A DNA stretch of 15,338 bases from Acetobacteraceae bacterium (GCA_027306955.1 DAHUXX010000160.1:1-15338), one strand, 5' to 3'. Positions 1 through 6,786 are shown, counted from the stretch's first letter. Notes: a model not told the origin generated them from the sequence alone. A program made the numbers and translations.

Positions 1-93
1 GGCCGGCGGGGCGGCGAACAGGCTCGGGGATTTCGGGCGCGCGGGCACGGTACGAGCTTAGACCGCCGGGCGCCGCGGCGAAACGACGCGCAC

Positions 94-651
94 TTGCGAC
101 CCAAGGCGCCCGCGACAGAAGATGCGGGCGTGCTCCCCTACCCTGCCTCCGCCACGATCGAGACCGCGCGCCTGGTGCTGCGCCCGCCGCGGCCGCGCGA
201 CTTGCCGGCGCTGTACGCGATCCTCGGCGACCGGCGCGCGATGCGGCACACGCACGCACCGCGCTCCCTCGTCGCGTGCGGGCTGTATGCGAGAGCGCAC
301 GAGAAGCAGCGGCGCCGGCTCGGCTACGCACCCTGGGTGATCGCGACGCGGCGGGACGGACGGATCATCGGCTGGGGCGGGCTCTATGACGATCCGTTCG
401 ATCCTGGCTGGGGCGTGGAACTCGCCTATTTTCTCGCGCGGCGGGCGTGGGGGCAGGGCTATGCCAGCGAACTCGCCGCCGCCTGCATGGCGCTCGCGGA
501 CGGGCGGCTGCGCCTCGCGCGCGTGCGCGGCTTCGCGATGCCGCGCAACCGCGGCTCCCGGCGCGTGCTGGAAAAGGCGGGCTTCGTCGCGATCGGCTAT
601 GTGCCCGCGATGCGGCGGCTGCTGTTCAGCCGCCCGCGCGGAGGAGCCTGA
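94..651 (+). CDS. GNAT family N-acetyltransferase (RimJ/RimL-like)
   Basis: Probable acetyl-CoA-dependent N-acetyltransferase; its substrate cannot be told from sequence. The fold is recognisable. Beta-1 reads ETARLVLRP near residues 23-31. The acetyl-CoA pyrophosphate-binding motif is R117-A-W-G-Q-G122, followed by YASEL. The C-terminal N152-R-G-S-R-R-V-L-E-K-A-G-F164 segment is typical of the RimJ/RimL branch, which includes ribosomal protein N-terminal acetyltransferases and many unrelated small-molecule acetylases. The start is uncertain. TTG at 94 gives 185 residues, GTG at 130 gives 173 and begins about 10 residues before the domain, and neither has a clear Shine-Dalgarno. The frame stays open to the left edge of the window. 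The gene converges on rplQ, with only 22 bases between the two stops, so it is not part of the ribosomal operon. Membership of the family is fairly sure; function is not. Confidence 0.8.
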   Translation: MRPKAPATEDAGVLPYPASATIETARLVLRPPRPRDLPALYAILGDRRAMRHTHAPRSLVACGLYARAHEKQRRRLGYAPWVIATRRDGRIIGWGGLYDDPFDPGWGVELAYFLARRAWGQGYASELAAACMALADGRLRLARVRGFAMPRNRGSRRVLEKAGFVAIGYVPAMRRLLFSRPRGGA

Positions 652-665
652 AGGAATGCGATGAA

Positions 666-686
666 CGGGGCGGTTATTCCGCCTCG
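666..686 (+). terminator. Possible hairpin between convergent genes
   Basis: Inverted repeat with arms 666-673 and 679-686 around the loop TTATT. As plus-strand RNA it gives 8 pairs including one G-U. It begins 15 bases after the acetyltransferase stop and wraps the rplQ stop codon. The plus strand then runs into a pyrimidine-rich stretch (rplQ acidic-tail codons) rather than a real U-tract. Read on the minus strand the same stem carries one A-C mismatch. It may help end transcription from either side, but it lacks a canonical U-run. Confidence 0.3.
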
Positions 687-1099
687 GTCTCTTCCTCTTC
701 CACGATCTGCTTCGGGCCGCTGTCCAGGCCCTTGGCCGCAACGTCGCGGTCGACGAACTCGATCACCGCCATGTCGGCGGCGTCGCCGTGGCGCATGCCG
801 GCCTTGAGCACGCGCAGATAGCCGCCGTGGCGGTCCTTGTAGCGCTCGGCGAGCGGGCCGAAGAGCTTGGCGACGATCGCGTCGTCGCGCAGCTGCGCAT
901 AGGCCTGCCGGCGCGCGGCCAGGCCGCCACGCTTGCCCAGCGTGATGAGCTTCTCGGCCACGGGCCGCAGCTCCTTCGCCTTCGGCAGCGTCGTGGTGAT
1001 CTGCTCGTGCTTGAGCAGCGCGTGCGCGAGGTTGCGGAACATCGCCGCGCGGTGGGTGGTGGTGACGCCGAGCTTCCGCCCGGCAATGCCGTGACGCAT
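674..1099 (-). CDS. rplQ: 50S ribosomal protein L17
   Basis: Large-subunit protein L17, the last gene of the alpha block; in known ribosomes it lies near the exit tunnel on the solvent side. The 141-residue product starts MRHGIAGRKLGVTTTHRAAM, the family signature, followed by NLAHALLKHEQITTTLPKAKELRPVAEKLIT-type helices cut here at family-conserved positions. Length exceeds the E. coli protein (127) because of an acidic tail, EEEETEAE, at the C-terminus. The ATG at 1099 lies 16 bases after the rpoA stop and is preceded by a purine-rich GGGGAGAGAG stretch serving as ribosome site. Co-transcribed with rpoA, as in nearly all bacteria. The stop is TAA. Confidence 0.98.
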   Translation of the reverse strand: MRHGIAGRKLGVTTTHRAAMFRNLAHALLKHEQITTTLPKAKELRPVAEKLITLGKRGGLAARRQAYAQLRDDAIVAKLFGPLAERYKDRHGGYLRVLKAGMRHGDAADMAVIEFVDRDVAAKGLDSGPKQIVEEEETEAE

Positions 1100-1115
1100 G
1101 GTCTCTCTCCCCGCC

Positions 1116-2135
1116 TCAGAAGCCTTCGCCGAGGCGCTTGATCAGATCCTCGATATTCTCCGGCGGCCAGCCGCTCACGGTCATGCCGAGCGAGAGCCCC
1201 ATGGAGGCCAGCACTTCCTTGATCTCGTTGAGCGACTTGCGGCCGAAATTCGGCGTGCGCAGCATTTCCTGCTCGGTCTTCTGCACCAGGTCGCCGATAT
1301 AGACGATGTTGTCGTTCTTGAGGCAGTTGGCGCTGCGCACCGAGAGCTCGAGCTCGTCGACCTTGCGCAGCAGGTTCGGGTTGAACGGCAGCTCCTCCGC
1401 GGGCTCCGACAGCGAGATCTGCTGCGGCTCCTCGAAGTTGACGAACAGCGAGAGCTGGTCCTGCAGGATGCGCGCGGCCAGCGCCACCGAGTCCTCCGGC
1501 GTCACCGCGCCGTTGGTCTCCACCGTCAGCAGCAGCGTGTCGGAGTCGGTCTTCTGCCCGACGCGCGTCGGCTCCACGCGGTAGGAAACGCGGCGCACCG
1601 GCGAGTAGATGCTGTCCACCGGAATGAGGCCGATCGGCGCGTCTTCCGGCCGGTTGTCGGCGGCGGCGACGTAGCCCTTGCCGGCCTGGACCGTGAACTC
1701 CATGCCGAGCTTCACGCCGTCGTCGAGCGTGCAGAGCACGAGCTCGGGGTTCATGATGTCGATATCGTGGCCGGCCTGGATCTGGCCCGCCTTCACCTCG
1801 CCCGGGCCGGTCGCGGAGAGCACCATGCGCCGCGGCCCGTCGCCATGCATGCGCAGGCCGAGCTGCTTCACGTTGAGCACGATGTCAGTGACATCCTCGC
1901 GCACGCCGGGGATGGAGCTGAATTCATGCAGCACGCCGTCGATCTGCACCGCCGTCACCGCCGCGCCCTGCAGCGAGGACAGCAGCACGCGGCGCAGCGC
2001 GTTGCCCAGCGTCATGCCGAAGCCGCGCTCCAGCGGCTCGGCGATGATGGTGGCCACGCGGGAGCGGTCGGTCCCGGGCTCGACCTCGAGCTTTTCGGGC
2101 TTGCGCAGAGATTCCCAGTTCTTCTGCATGGACAT
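1116..2135 (-). CDS. rpoA: DNA-directed RNA polymerase subunit alpha
   Basis: Alpha subunit of RNA polymerase, 339 residues; its dimer nucleates assembly of beta and beta'. The N-terminal domain (about 1-235) contains the dimerisation segment PLERGFGMTLGNALRRVLLS near residues 34-53. An acidic linker with PAEELPF leads to the C-terminal domain (about 250-325). There VRSANCLK holds R267, equivalent to E. coli R265, which contacts UP elements and activators, and GRKSLNEIKEVLASMGLSLG forms the helix-hairpin-helix region. The start is ATG at 2135, with GAGGT five bases upstream; a second in-frame ATG at 2129 is the alternative. The 78-base gap from rpsK holds a strong hairpin. No rpsD (S4) precedes it, unlike E. 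coli. Confidence 0.99.
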   Translation of the reverse strand: MSMQKNWESLRKPEKLEVEPGTDRSRVATIIAEPLERGFGMTLGNALRRVLLSSLQGAAVTAVQIDGVLHEFSSIPGVREDVTDIVLNVKQLGLRMHGDGPRRMVLSATGPGEVKAGQIQAGHDIDIMNPELVLCTLDDGVKLGMEFTVQAGKGYVAAADNRPEDAPIGLIPVDSIYSPVRRVSYRVEPTRVGQKTDSDTLLLTVETNGAVTPEDSVALAARILQDQLSLFVNFEEPQQISLSEPAEELPFNPNLLRKVDELELSVRSANCLKNDNIVYIGDLVQKTEQEMLRTPNFGRKSLNEIKEVLASMGLSLGMTVSGWPPENIEDLIKRLGEGF

Positions 2136-2159
2136 GCGGCACCTCGTGATGATGGGGGC

Positions 2160-2181
2160 CGAGCGCGAATCAACGCGCTCG
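2160..2181 (-). promoter_or_regulatory. Hairpin in rpsK-rpoA spacer
   Basis: Perfect 8-bp inverted repeat (arms 2160-2167 and 2174-2181) with a six-base loop reading TTGATT on the transcribed strand; a U-G pair can extend it. It ends 24 bases before the rpoA start and has no following U-tract, so it does not look like an intrinsic terminator. It could be an mRNA processing or stability element or a translational control structure. The loop and closing bases match the hairpin before rplC. The structure is seen; the role is inferred. Confidence 0.5.
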
Positions 2182-2213
2182 AGGCCGGACGACGCGGACG
2201 GGTCGGCGTAGGA

Positions 2214-2609
<396 letters not shown>

Positions 2610-2639
2610 GGGTCGGATGTCCTGTTCTGTCTCGAACGC

Positions 2640-2667
2640 GTAACGAGGGCGGGCTGCGCCCGGTTAC
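2640..2667 (-). promoter_or_regulatory. Hairpin spanning the rpsM stop codon
   Basis: Nested inverted repeat: an inner stem of 5 GC pairs (2650-2654 with 2658-2662, loop of three bases) and an outer five-base arm pair (2640-2644 with 2663-2667) separated by a five-base bulge on one side. The rpsM TAA stop lies in the outer arm. There is no U-tract. Short GC stems arise often by chance in DNA this GC-rich, so support is modest. Confidence 0.3.
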
Positions 2668-3041
2668 TTCGTCACTTTCTTCTTGCCGGCGATCGCCACC
2701 GCCTTGCCCTTGCGGGTACGGGCGTTGGTGTGGGTGCGCTGGCCGCGCACCGGCAGGCCGCGGCGATGCCGCAGGCCGCGGTAGCAGCCGAGATCCATGA
2801 GGCGCTTGATGTTCATCGCCACCTCGCGCCGCAGGTCGCCCTCGACGCGGAAGTCGCGGTCGACCATCTCGCGGATGCGCAGCACCTCGTCGTCGGAGAG
2901 CTGGTTGACCCGGCGCTCTGCGGGGATGCCGAGCTTGTCACAGATCTCCTGCGCCTTGGCCGGACCGATCCCGTAGATGTAACGCAGGCTGATGGTCACC
3001 CGCTTGTTGGCGGGAATGTTAACGCCGGCAATACGCGCCAC
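2664..3041 (-). CDS. rpsM: 30S ribosomal protein S13
   Basis: Small-subunit head protein S13, 125 residues, which takes part in intersubunit bridges and contacts P-site tRNA in known ribosomes. The product begins (V/M)ARIAGVNIPANKRV, has the helix-two-turn-helix YGIGPAKAQEICDKLGI and the RNA-binding C-terminus LPVRGQRTHTNARTRKG. The start is GTG at 3041. AGGAG lies eight bases upstream, and the family begins exactly here; a longer ATG reading from 3134 adds 31 residues unlike any S13 and would run through the leader hairpin. It is the first gene of the alpha block, with its own promoter upstream. Confidence 0.97.
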   Translation of the reverse strand: MARIAGVNIPANKRVTISLRYIYGIGPAKAQEICDKLGIPAERRVNQLSDDEVLRIREMVDRDFRVEGDLRREVAMNIKRLMDLGCYRGLRHRRGLPVRGQRTHTNARTRKGKAVAIAGKKKVTK

Positions 3042-3049
3042 GAAGTGGA

Positions 3050-3054
3050 CTCCT
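3050..3054 (-). promoter_or_regulatory. Shine-Dalgarno deciding the GTG start of rpsM
   Basis: AGGAG on the minus strand, eight bases before the GTG at 3041. It supports GTG initiation over the longer in-frame ATG further upstream. Confidence 0.75.
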
Positions 3055-3128
3055 GCTGGCCGGGTCCTGTTCCGCGTACACGCTCGACCTGCGCAAACGG
3101 AGGATGCCCGGCGACCATAAACGATTGA

Positions 3129-3150
3129 CGGCACCCGCGTCCGGGTGCCG
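3129..3150 (-). promoter_or_regulatory. 5'-leader hairpin of the rpsM transcript
   Basis: Perfect 8-bp inverted repeat (CGGCACCC with GGGTGCCG; arms 3129-3136 and 3143-3150) with a six-base loop. It starts about three bases after the transcription start predicted from the promoter at 3160-3187, so it would cap the 5' end of the rpsM-rpsK-rpoA-rplQ mRNA. The rpsM GTG lies 87 bases downstream. The following bases (TCAATCGTTTATGG) are not a proper U-tract, so a terminator for secY-adk is possible but less likely. It could stabilise the mRNA or bind a ribosomal protein, as S4 does in the E. coli alpha leader; no homology to that leader was seen. Confidence 0.5.
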
Positions 3151-3159
3151 CAGGGCGGG

Positions 3160-3187
3160 GTTATAGCCGGGGGATGGCGTGAGTCAA
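3160..3187 (-). promoter_or_regulatory. Sigma70-type promoter for the alpha block
   Basis: On the minus strand TTGACT (3187-3182) and TATAAC (3165-3160) match five of six bases each of the housekeeping -35 and -10 consensus, separated by 16 bases. An A/T-rich patch (GAAAATTTGATC) lies upstream at roughly 3195-3206, where an UP element would sit. It is the best promoter match I saw on the minus strand, and lies in the longest gap, just ahead of rpsM. It would allow S13, S11, alpha and L17 to be made independently of the S10-spc transcript. Confidence 0.7.
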
Positions 3188-3262
3188 CGCAAACCGATCA
3201 AATTTTCGTGAGCGAAGGCTCTGGAGCCATTCCTGGGGCGCAGGGCCGCCATCACCAGCGCG

Positions 3263-3922
3263 TCAAGCCGGGCGAAGCCGATCGAGGATCGCGACCAGCG
3301 ACGCGGTGACCTGGTCCATACCCGCCATGCCGTCCACCGATTTCAGCCGGCCTCTCGCAGCGTAGTAGGCCAGGATGGGCTCGGTTTGGGTGTGATAGGC
3401 AACGAGGCGGGCGGCGATGGTCTCGCGATTGTCGTCCGGGCGGCGGATGAACTCGTTCCCGCCGCAGCGGTCGCAGGTGCCGGGAACCTTCGTCGGCTTG
3501 AACTTGTCGTGATAGCCCTCGCCGCACGTCGCACAGGTGAAGCGGCCGGCGACCCGTTCGATCAGCGCCGCGTCGTTCACCTTGAGTTCGAGCACGGCGT
3601 CGAGCGTCATGCCGTTCTTCGCCAGCATCGTGTCGAGCGCCTTTGCCTGCTCCACGGTGCGCGGAAAGCCGTCGAGGATGAAGCCCTTGGCGCAATCCGG
3701 GCGGACGATGCACGCCTCGAGCATGTGGATGACGATGTCGTCTGAGACCAACTGGCCCGCGCGCATCACTTCCTTGACCTTGAGGCCGACAGGCGTGCCC
3801 GCCGCGATCTCGGCACGCAGCATGTCGCCGGTCGCGATCTGAACGATGCCGTAACGCTCCTCGAGCCGCTTGGCCTGCGTGCCCTTGCCCGCGGCAGGTG
3901 GACCGAGGAGAACGAGCCTCAA
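3263..3922 (-). CDS. adk: Adenylate kinase with zinc-type LID
   Basis: Cytosolic enzyme catalysing ATP + AMP to 2 ADP. The product has 219 residues. The P-loop is G7-PPAAGKG-T15; the NMP-binding part has TGDMLR (31-36) and DGFPRT (84-89); the LID spans about 123-163 with RRPDDN at 160-165. The LID carries C130-X2-C133-X16-C150-X2-C153, the structural metal-binding pattern known from Gram-positive and some alphaproteobacterial kinases and absent in E. coli Adk. The start is TTG at 3922: the frame has no nearby ATG, MRLVLLGPPAAGKGT is the family start, and TTGA overlaps the secY stop by four bases, suggesting coupled translation. GAGGA lies just upstream. Position between secY and rpsM is normal for alphaproteobacteria. 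The stop is TGA. Confidence 0.97.
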   Translation of the reverse strand: MRLVLLGPPAAGKGTQAKRLEERYGIVQIATGDMLRAEIAAGTPVGLKVKEVMRAGQLVSDDIVIHMLEACIVRPDCAKGFILDGFPRTVEQAKALDTMLAKNGMTLDAVLELKVNDAALIERVAGRFTCATCGEGYHDKFKPTKVPGTCDRCGGNEFIRRPDDNRETIAARLVAYHTQTEPILAYYAARGRLKSVDGMAGMDQVTASLVAILDRLRPA

Positions 3923-5268
3923 CGTCCTCGCCCCTTCACGCGCGCCTTGCGGATCAGCCCCTCGTATTGGTGGGCGAGCAGGTGCGACTGGACCTGGGTC
4001 ACCGTGTCCATGGTGACCGAGACGATGATCATCAGGCTGGTGCCGCCGAAGTAGAACGGCACGCCATAGTCGCTGATGAGAATCTGCGGCAGCAGGCAGA
4101 CGATGACCAGGTAAACCGCACCCACCGTGGTCAGACGTGTCAATACGTAATCGAAATATTCGGCGGTTGCGGAGCCCGGGCGGATGCCGGGGATGAAGCC
4201 GCCGTACTTCTTGAGGTTGTCTGCCGTCTCTTGCGGGTTGAACACGACGGCCGTGTAAAAATAGCTGAAGAAGATGATCAGCGCCGAATACAGAATCAGG
4301 TAGAGCGGCGAGCCGCCCGAGAGCAGCTGGCCCATGGTCGCGAGCCAGCCCGGCGCGCTGCCTGATTGCGCGGAGAAGCCTGCGATGGTGGCCGGGATCA
4401 GCAGGATCGAGCTTGCGAAGATCGGCGGGATCACGCCCGAGGTGTTGACCTTGAGCGGCATGTGCGTGGAATCGCCGCCGAACATGCGGTTGCCGACCTG
4501 GCGCTTCGGGTACTGCACGACGATTTTCCGGTGCGCGCGCTCCATGAACACGATGAAGGCGATCACCCCGATCGCAAGCAACAGGAAGGCGACAATGAAC
4601 ACCGGCGACAGCGCCCCGGTGCGTCCTAGTTCCAAGAGCGAGGCGAGCGCGTTCGGCACGTTGGCGATGATGCCGGCCATGATGATGAGGCTGGTGCCGT
4701 TGCCGACGCCGCGCGTCGTGATCTGCTCGCCAACCCACATCAGGAACATCGTGCCGCCGACCAGCGTAATCACGGTCGAGACGCGGAAGAACAAGCCGGG
4801 ATCCGCGACCGCGGGACCCACGCTGCTGTGCATGCTCTCGAGCCCGACCGCGATGCCGTAGGACTGGAACGCGGCGATGAACACGGTGAGGTAGCGTGTG
4901 TACTGGTTCATCTTGATGCGGCCCGACTCGCCCTCCTTTTTCAAGGCGTCGAGCGAGGGGATGGCCGCAGTCATCAGCTGGATGATAATGCTCGCGCTGA
5001 TGTAGGGCATGATGTTGAGCGCAAAGACCGTCATGCGCCCGAGCGCGCCGCCCGAGAACATGTTGAACATGCCGAGGATGCCGCCGCCCTGCTGCGACAG
5101 CATCTGCGCCATCACCGCGGCGTTGACGCCGGGGACCGGGACATACGTGCCGAGCCGGTAGACCAGCAGCGCGCCGAGGGTGAACCAGATGCGCTGTTTG
5201 AGTTCAGTCGCCTTGCCGAAGGAGGCGAGGCTCATGCTCGAGGCGATTTGTTCGGCGGCCGAGGCCAT
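3919..5268 (-). CDS. secY: Preprotein translocase subunit SecY
   Basis: Channel-forming subunit of the SecYEG inner-membrane translocon. The 449-residue product shows ten hydrophobic segments, at about 28-46, 77-97, 124-144, 160-179, 191-211, 222-242, 279-299, 322-343, 375-397 and 404-424. TYVPVPGVN follows the first segment. RIKMNQYTRYLTV begins segment 3. The cytosolic loop before segment 9 has YGGFIPGIRPG, where R363 matches the E. coli R357 needed for SecA function. The C-terminus ends in a basic tail (KARVKGRGR). The ATG at 5268 has GGAGAA eight bases upstream. It lies 164 bases after rplO and overlaps adk by four bases. Confidence 0.99.
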   Translation of the reverse strand: MASAAEQIASSMSLASFGKATELKQRIWFTLGALLVYRLGTYVPVPGVNAAVMAQMLSQQGGGILGMFNMFSGGALGRMTVFALNIMPYISASIIIQLMTAAIPSLDALKKEGESGRIKMNQYTRYLTVFIAAFQSYGIAVGLESMHSSVGPAVADPGLFFRVSTVITLVGGTMFLMWVGEQITTRGVGNGTSLIIMAGIIANVPNALASLLELGRTGALSPVFIVAFLLLAIGVIAFIVFMERAHRKIVVQYPKRQVGNRMFGGDSTHMPLKVNTSGVIPPIFASSILLIPATIAGFSAQSGSAPGWLATMGQLLSGGSPLYLILYSALIIFFSYFYTAVVFNPQETADNLKKYGGFIPGIRPGSATAEYFDYVLTRLTTVGAVYLVIVCLLPQILISDYGVPFYFGGTSLMIIVSVTMDTVTQVQSHLLAHQYEGLIRKARVKGRGR

Positions 5269-5289
5269 GGACTGTTCTCCGGACGTCGC

Positions 5290-5311
5290 GCCGATCTAGA
5301 CCAGGATCGGC
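5290..5311 (-). promoter_or_regulatory. Hairpin upstream of secY
   Basis: Perfect 7-bp inverted repeat GCCGATC/GATCGGC (arms 5290-5296 and 5305-5311) with an eight-base loop, ending 21 bases before the secY ATG, just upstream of its ribosome site. It lies in the 164-base rplO-secY gap, which holds no gene or convincing promoter. It is a candidate mRNA structure lowering or tuning SecY output relative to ribosomal proteins; the function is inferred. Confidence 0.4.
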
Positions 5312-5432
5312 CAGATGGAAACCGAGTTGCGCCAGCCGGGTCCCGTCAGGCGGCAGGCGGGAGCCCCAACAACAGACGGCGCCGCCGGTTGCCCGGGCAG
5401 CGCCGCCAGGACCCCCGCATGGGGAGCGAAAG

Positions 5433-5939
5433 CTAGGATGCGGCGGCCGGCGTGGGCAGCACGACCTTGCCGCCCGCGGCCTCCACCGCGGCTACCGCCG
5501 CCGCCGAGGCGCCTGACACCTCGATCGTCACCGCGCGCCCGATCTCCCCAGTGGCGAGCAGGCGCACGCCCGCGACCTTGCTGGCCCCGGTCGTGCCCCC
5601 CTTCTTGACGACAGTCCGCACCAGGCCGGCCCCGACCAGCACCGCCTCGGTGATCGGCTGCGCCGCGTCGATCCGCCCGGCCTCGATCGCCTTGGCCAGG
5701 CGGCCGAGATTGACCGCCGCGTATTCGCGCCGCGACGGGTTGACGAAGCCGCGCTTCGGCAGCCGGCGGTAGATCGGCAGCTGGCCACCCTCGAAGCCGT
5801 TCAGGGCCACACCCTCGCGCGCCTTCTGGCCCTTCACTCCCTTGCCCGAGGTCTTGCCCTTGCCCGAGCCAATGCCGCGTCCGAGCCGCTTGGACTTCAG
5901 TCGCGCGCCGGCGTTGTCGCGCAGTTCGTTGAGCTTCAT
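5433..5939 (-). CDS. rplO: 50S ribosomal protein L15
   Basis: Large-subunit protein L15, 168 residues, a late-assembly protein. It opens MKLNELRDNAGARLKSKRLGRG followed by a Gly/Lys-rich extended arm (IGSGKGKTSGKGVKGQKAREG, about 23-43) that threads into 23S rRNA. FEGGQLPIYRRLPKRGF is the family signature. The globular C-terminal domain has an Ala-rich end. It is longer than the E. coli protein (144), mainly in the C-terminal domain, with an Ala-rich tail. The ATG at 5939 lies 31 bases after the rpmD stop, and the stop is TAG. It is normally the gene before secY, as here. Confidence 0.98.
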   Translation of the reverse strand: MKLNELRDNAGARLKSKRLGRGIGSGKGKTSGKGVKGQKAREGVALNGFEGGQLPIYRRLPKRGFVNPSRREYAAVNLGRLAKAIEAGRIDAAQPITEAVLVGAGLVRTVVKKGGTTGASKVAGVRLLATGEIGRAVTIEVSGASAAAVAAVEAAGGKVVLPTPAAAS

Positions 5940-5970
5940 CGCATCTCTCCCACACCCGCCGCACGCGCGG

Positions 5971-6162
5971 TCAGGCGAGCTTCTCCACGCGCACCAGGTG
6001 CGCGACCTTGCGGATCATGCCGCGGGTCGAGGGCGTGTCGGCGAGCACGCGCGTGCGCCCGATCCCCTTGAGGCCGAGGCCGAGCAGCGTCTCCTTCTGG
6101 CCTGGCTTGCGTCCGGCCCCCGAGGCGATCTGCGTCACCTTCACCTGCGCACTCTCAGGCAT
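5971..6162 (-). CDS. rpmD: 50S ribosomal protein L30
   Basis: Small large-subunit protein L30, 63 residues, starting MPESAQVKVTQIASGAGRK and continuing through LLGLGLKGIGRTRVLADTPS, the conserved core. ATG at 6162 is preferred over the longer reading from 6195. AGGAGGG sits five bases upstream, the shorter protein has the usual family length (about 60), and the extra 11 residues (MATRPTRRRVP) lie over the 3' end of rpsE. The gene overlaps the rpsE stop by eight bases, so its translation is probably coupled. Confidence 0.95.
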   Translation of the reverse strand: MPESAQVKVTQIASGAGRKPGQKETLLGLGLKGIGRTRVLADTPSTRGMIRKVAHLVRVEKLA

Positions 6163-6775
6163 CGGCACCCTCCTGCGCGTGGGCCTCGTGGCCATGCGCT
6201 TCGTGCCCGTGGCCGTCGCGGCGGCCGAGGATGTCCGACACCTTCTTCCCGCGGCGCGCGGCCACGCTGCGCGGGCTGGCGCTGCGGCGCAGTGCCGCGA
6301 AGGTCGCCTTGACCATGTTGTGCGGGTTGCGGCTGCCTATGCTCTTGGCCACCACGTCGCCGATGCCGAGTGACTCGAAGACCGCGCGCATCGGGCCGCC
6401 AGCGATGATGCCGGTGCCGGCCGGCGCGCTGCGCAGCACCACCGTGCCGGCACCGAAATGACCGGTGACGTCGTGGTGCAGGGTGCGACCCTCCTTCATC
6501 GGCACATGGATCAAGCCGCGCTTGGCTCGCTCCGTCGCCTTGCGGATCGCCTCCGGCACCTCGCGCGCCTTGCCCGCACCATAGCCGACGCGACCCTTCT
6601 GGTCGCCGACGACGACCAGTGCCGCGAAAGCGAAGCGACGCCCGCCCTTCACCACCTTGGCGACGCGGTTGATGGTGACGAGCTTGTCGATCAGATCGTC
6701 GCCCTGCCGGTCGCGATCGCCGCCGCGGTCGCGATCCCGACCGCCCCGTCCGCCTTCGCGCGGTTCCCGTGCCAT
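6155..6775 (-). CDS. rpsE: 30S ribosomal protein S5
   Basis: Small-subunit protein S5, which takes part in decoding accuracy at the mRNA entry side. It has 206 residues against 167 in E. coli. Residues 1-24 are an Arg/Asp/Gly-rich extension. The double-stranded-RNA-binding-like domain (about 26-92) includes LVTINRVAKVVKGGRRFAF and VGYGAGKAREVPEAI, and the second domain includes SAPAGTGIIAGGPMRAVFE and SIGSRNPHNMVKATFAAL. After DILGRR the tail 188-200 is His-rich (GHGHEAHGHEAHA) and made of near repeats, not part of the standard family. The ATG at 6775 has GAGGG about eight bases upstream, 11 bases after rplR. Confidence 0.98.
   Translation of the reverse strand: MAREPREGGRGGRDRDRGGDRDRQGDDLIDKLVTINRVAKVVKGGRRFAFAALVVVGDQKGRVGYGAGKAREVPEAIRKATERAKRGLIHVPMKEGRTLHHDVTGHFGAGTVVLRSAPAGTGIIAGGPMRAVFESLGIGDVVAKSIGSRNPHNMVKATFAALRRSASPRSVAARRGKKVSDILGRRDGHGHEAHGHEAHAQEGADA
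6168..6174 (-). promoter_or_regulatory. Shine-Dalgarno deciding the rpmD start
   Basis: AGGAGGG five bases before the ATG at 6162, inside the 3' end of rpsE. It sets the short form of L30. Confidence 0.8.
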
Positions 6776-6786
6776 ATGCGTTGCCC

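Noticed and set aside
2..61. Possible 3' end of an upstream plus-strand gene ending in TAG at 59-61
   Set aside because: Nineteen codons with GC-rich third positions but no recognisable sequence; too little to call a gene at the window edge.
3215..3226. GGCTC/GAGCC repeat after adk as a terminator
   Set aside because: The stem is five pairs with a two-base loop, sterically poor, and no U-tract follows directly.
3263..4738. Minus-strand frame reading through secY into adk as one 491-codon protein
   Set aside because: The first half is secY out of frame. Only the part from TTG at 3922 matches adenylate kinase, so it is not a fusion.
5299..5330. Possible promoter (TTTCCA and TAGATC, 17-base spacer) before secY
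   Set aside because: Only four and three of six bases match the consensus, which is no better than chance.
5384..5400. TGCCCGGGCA palindrome and flanking GGCGGCGC repeats in the rplO-secY gap
   Set aside because: Simple GC-rich sequence. The flanking copies are mainly direct repeats, and no clear stem-loop or operator can be defined.
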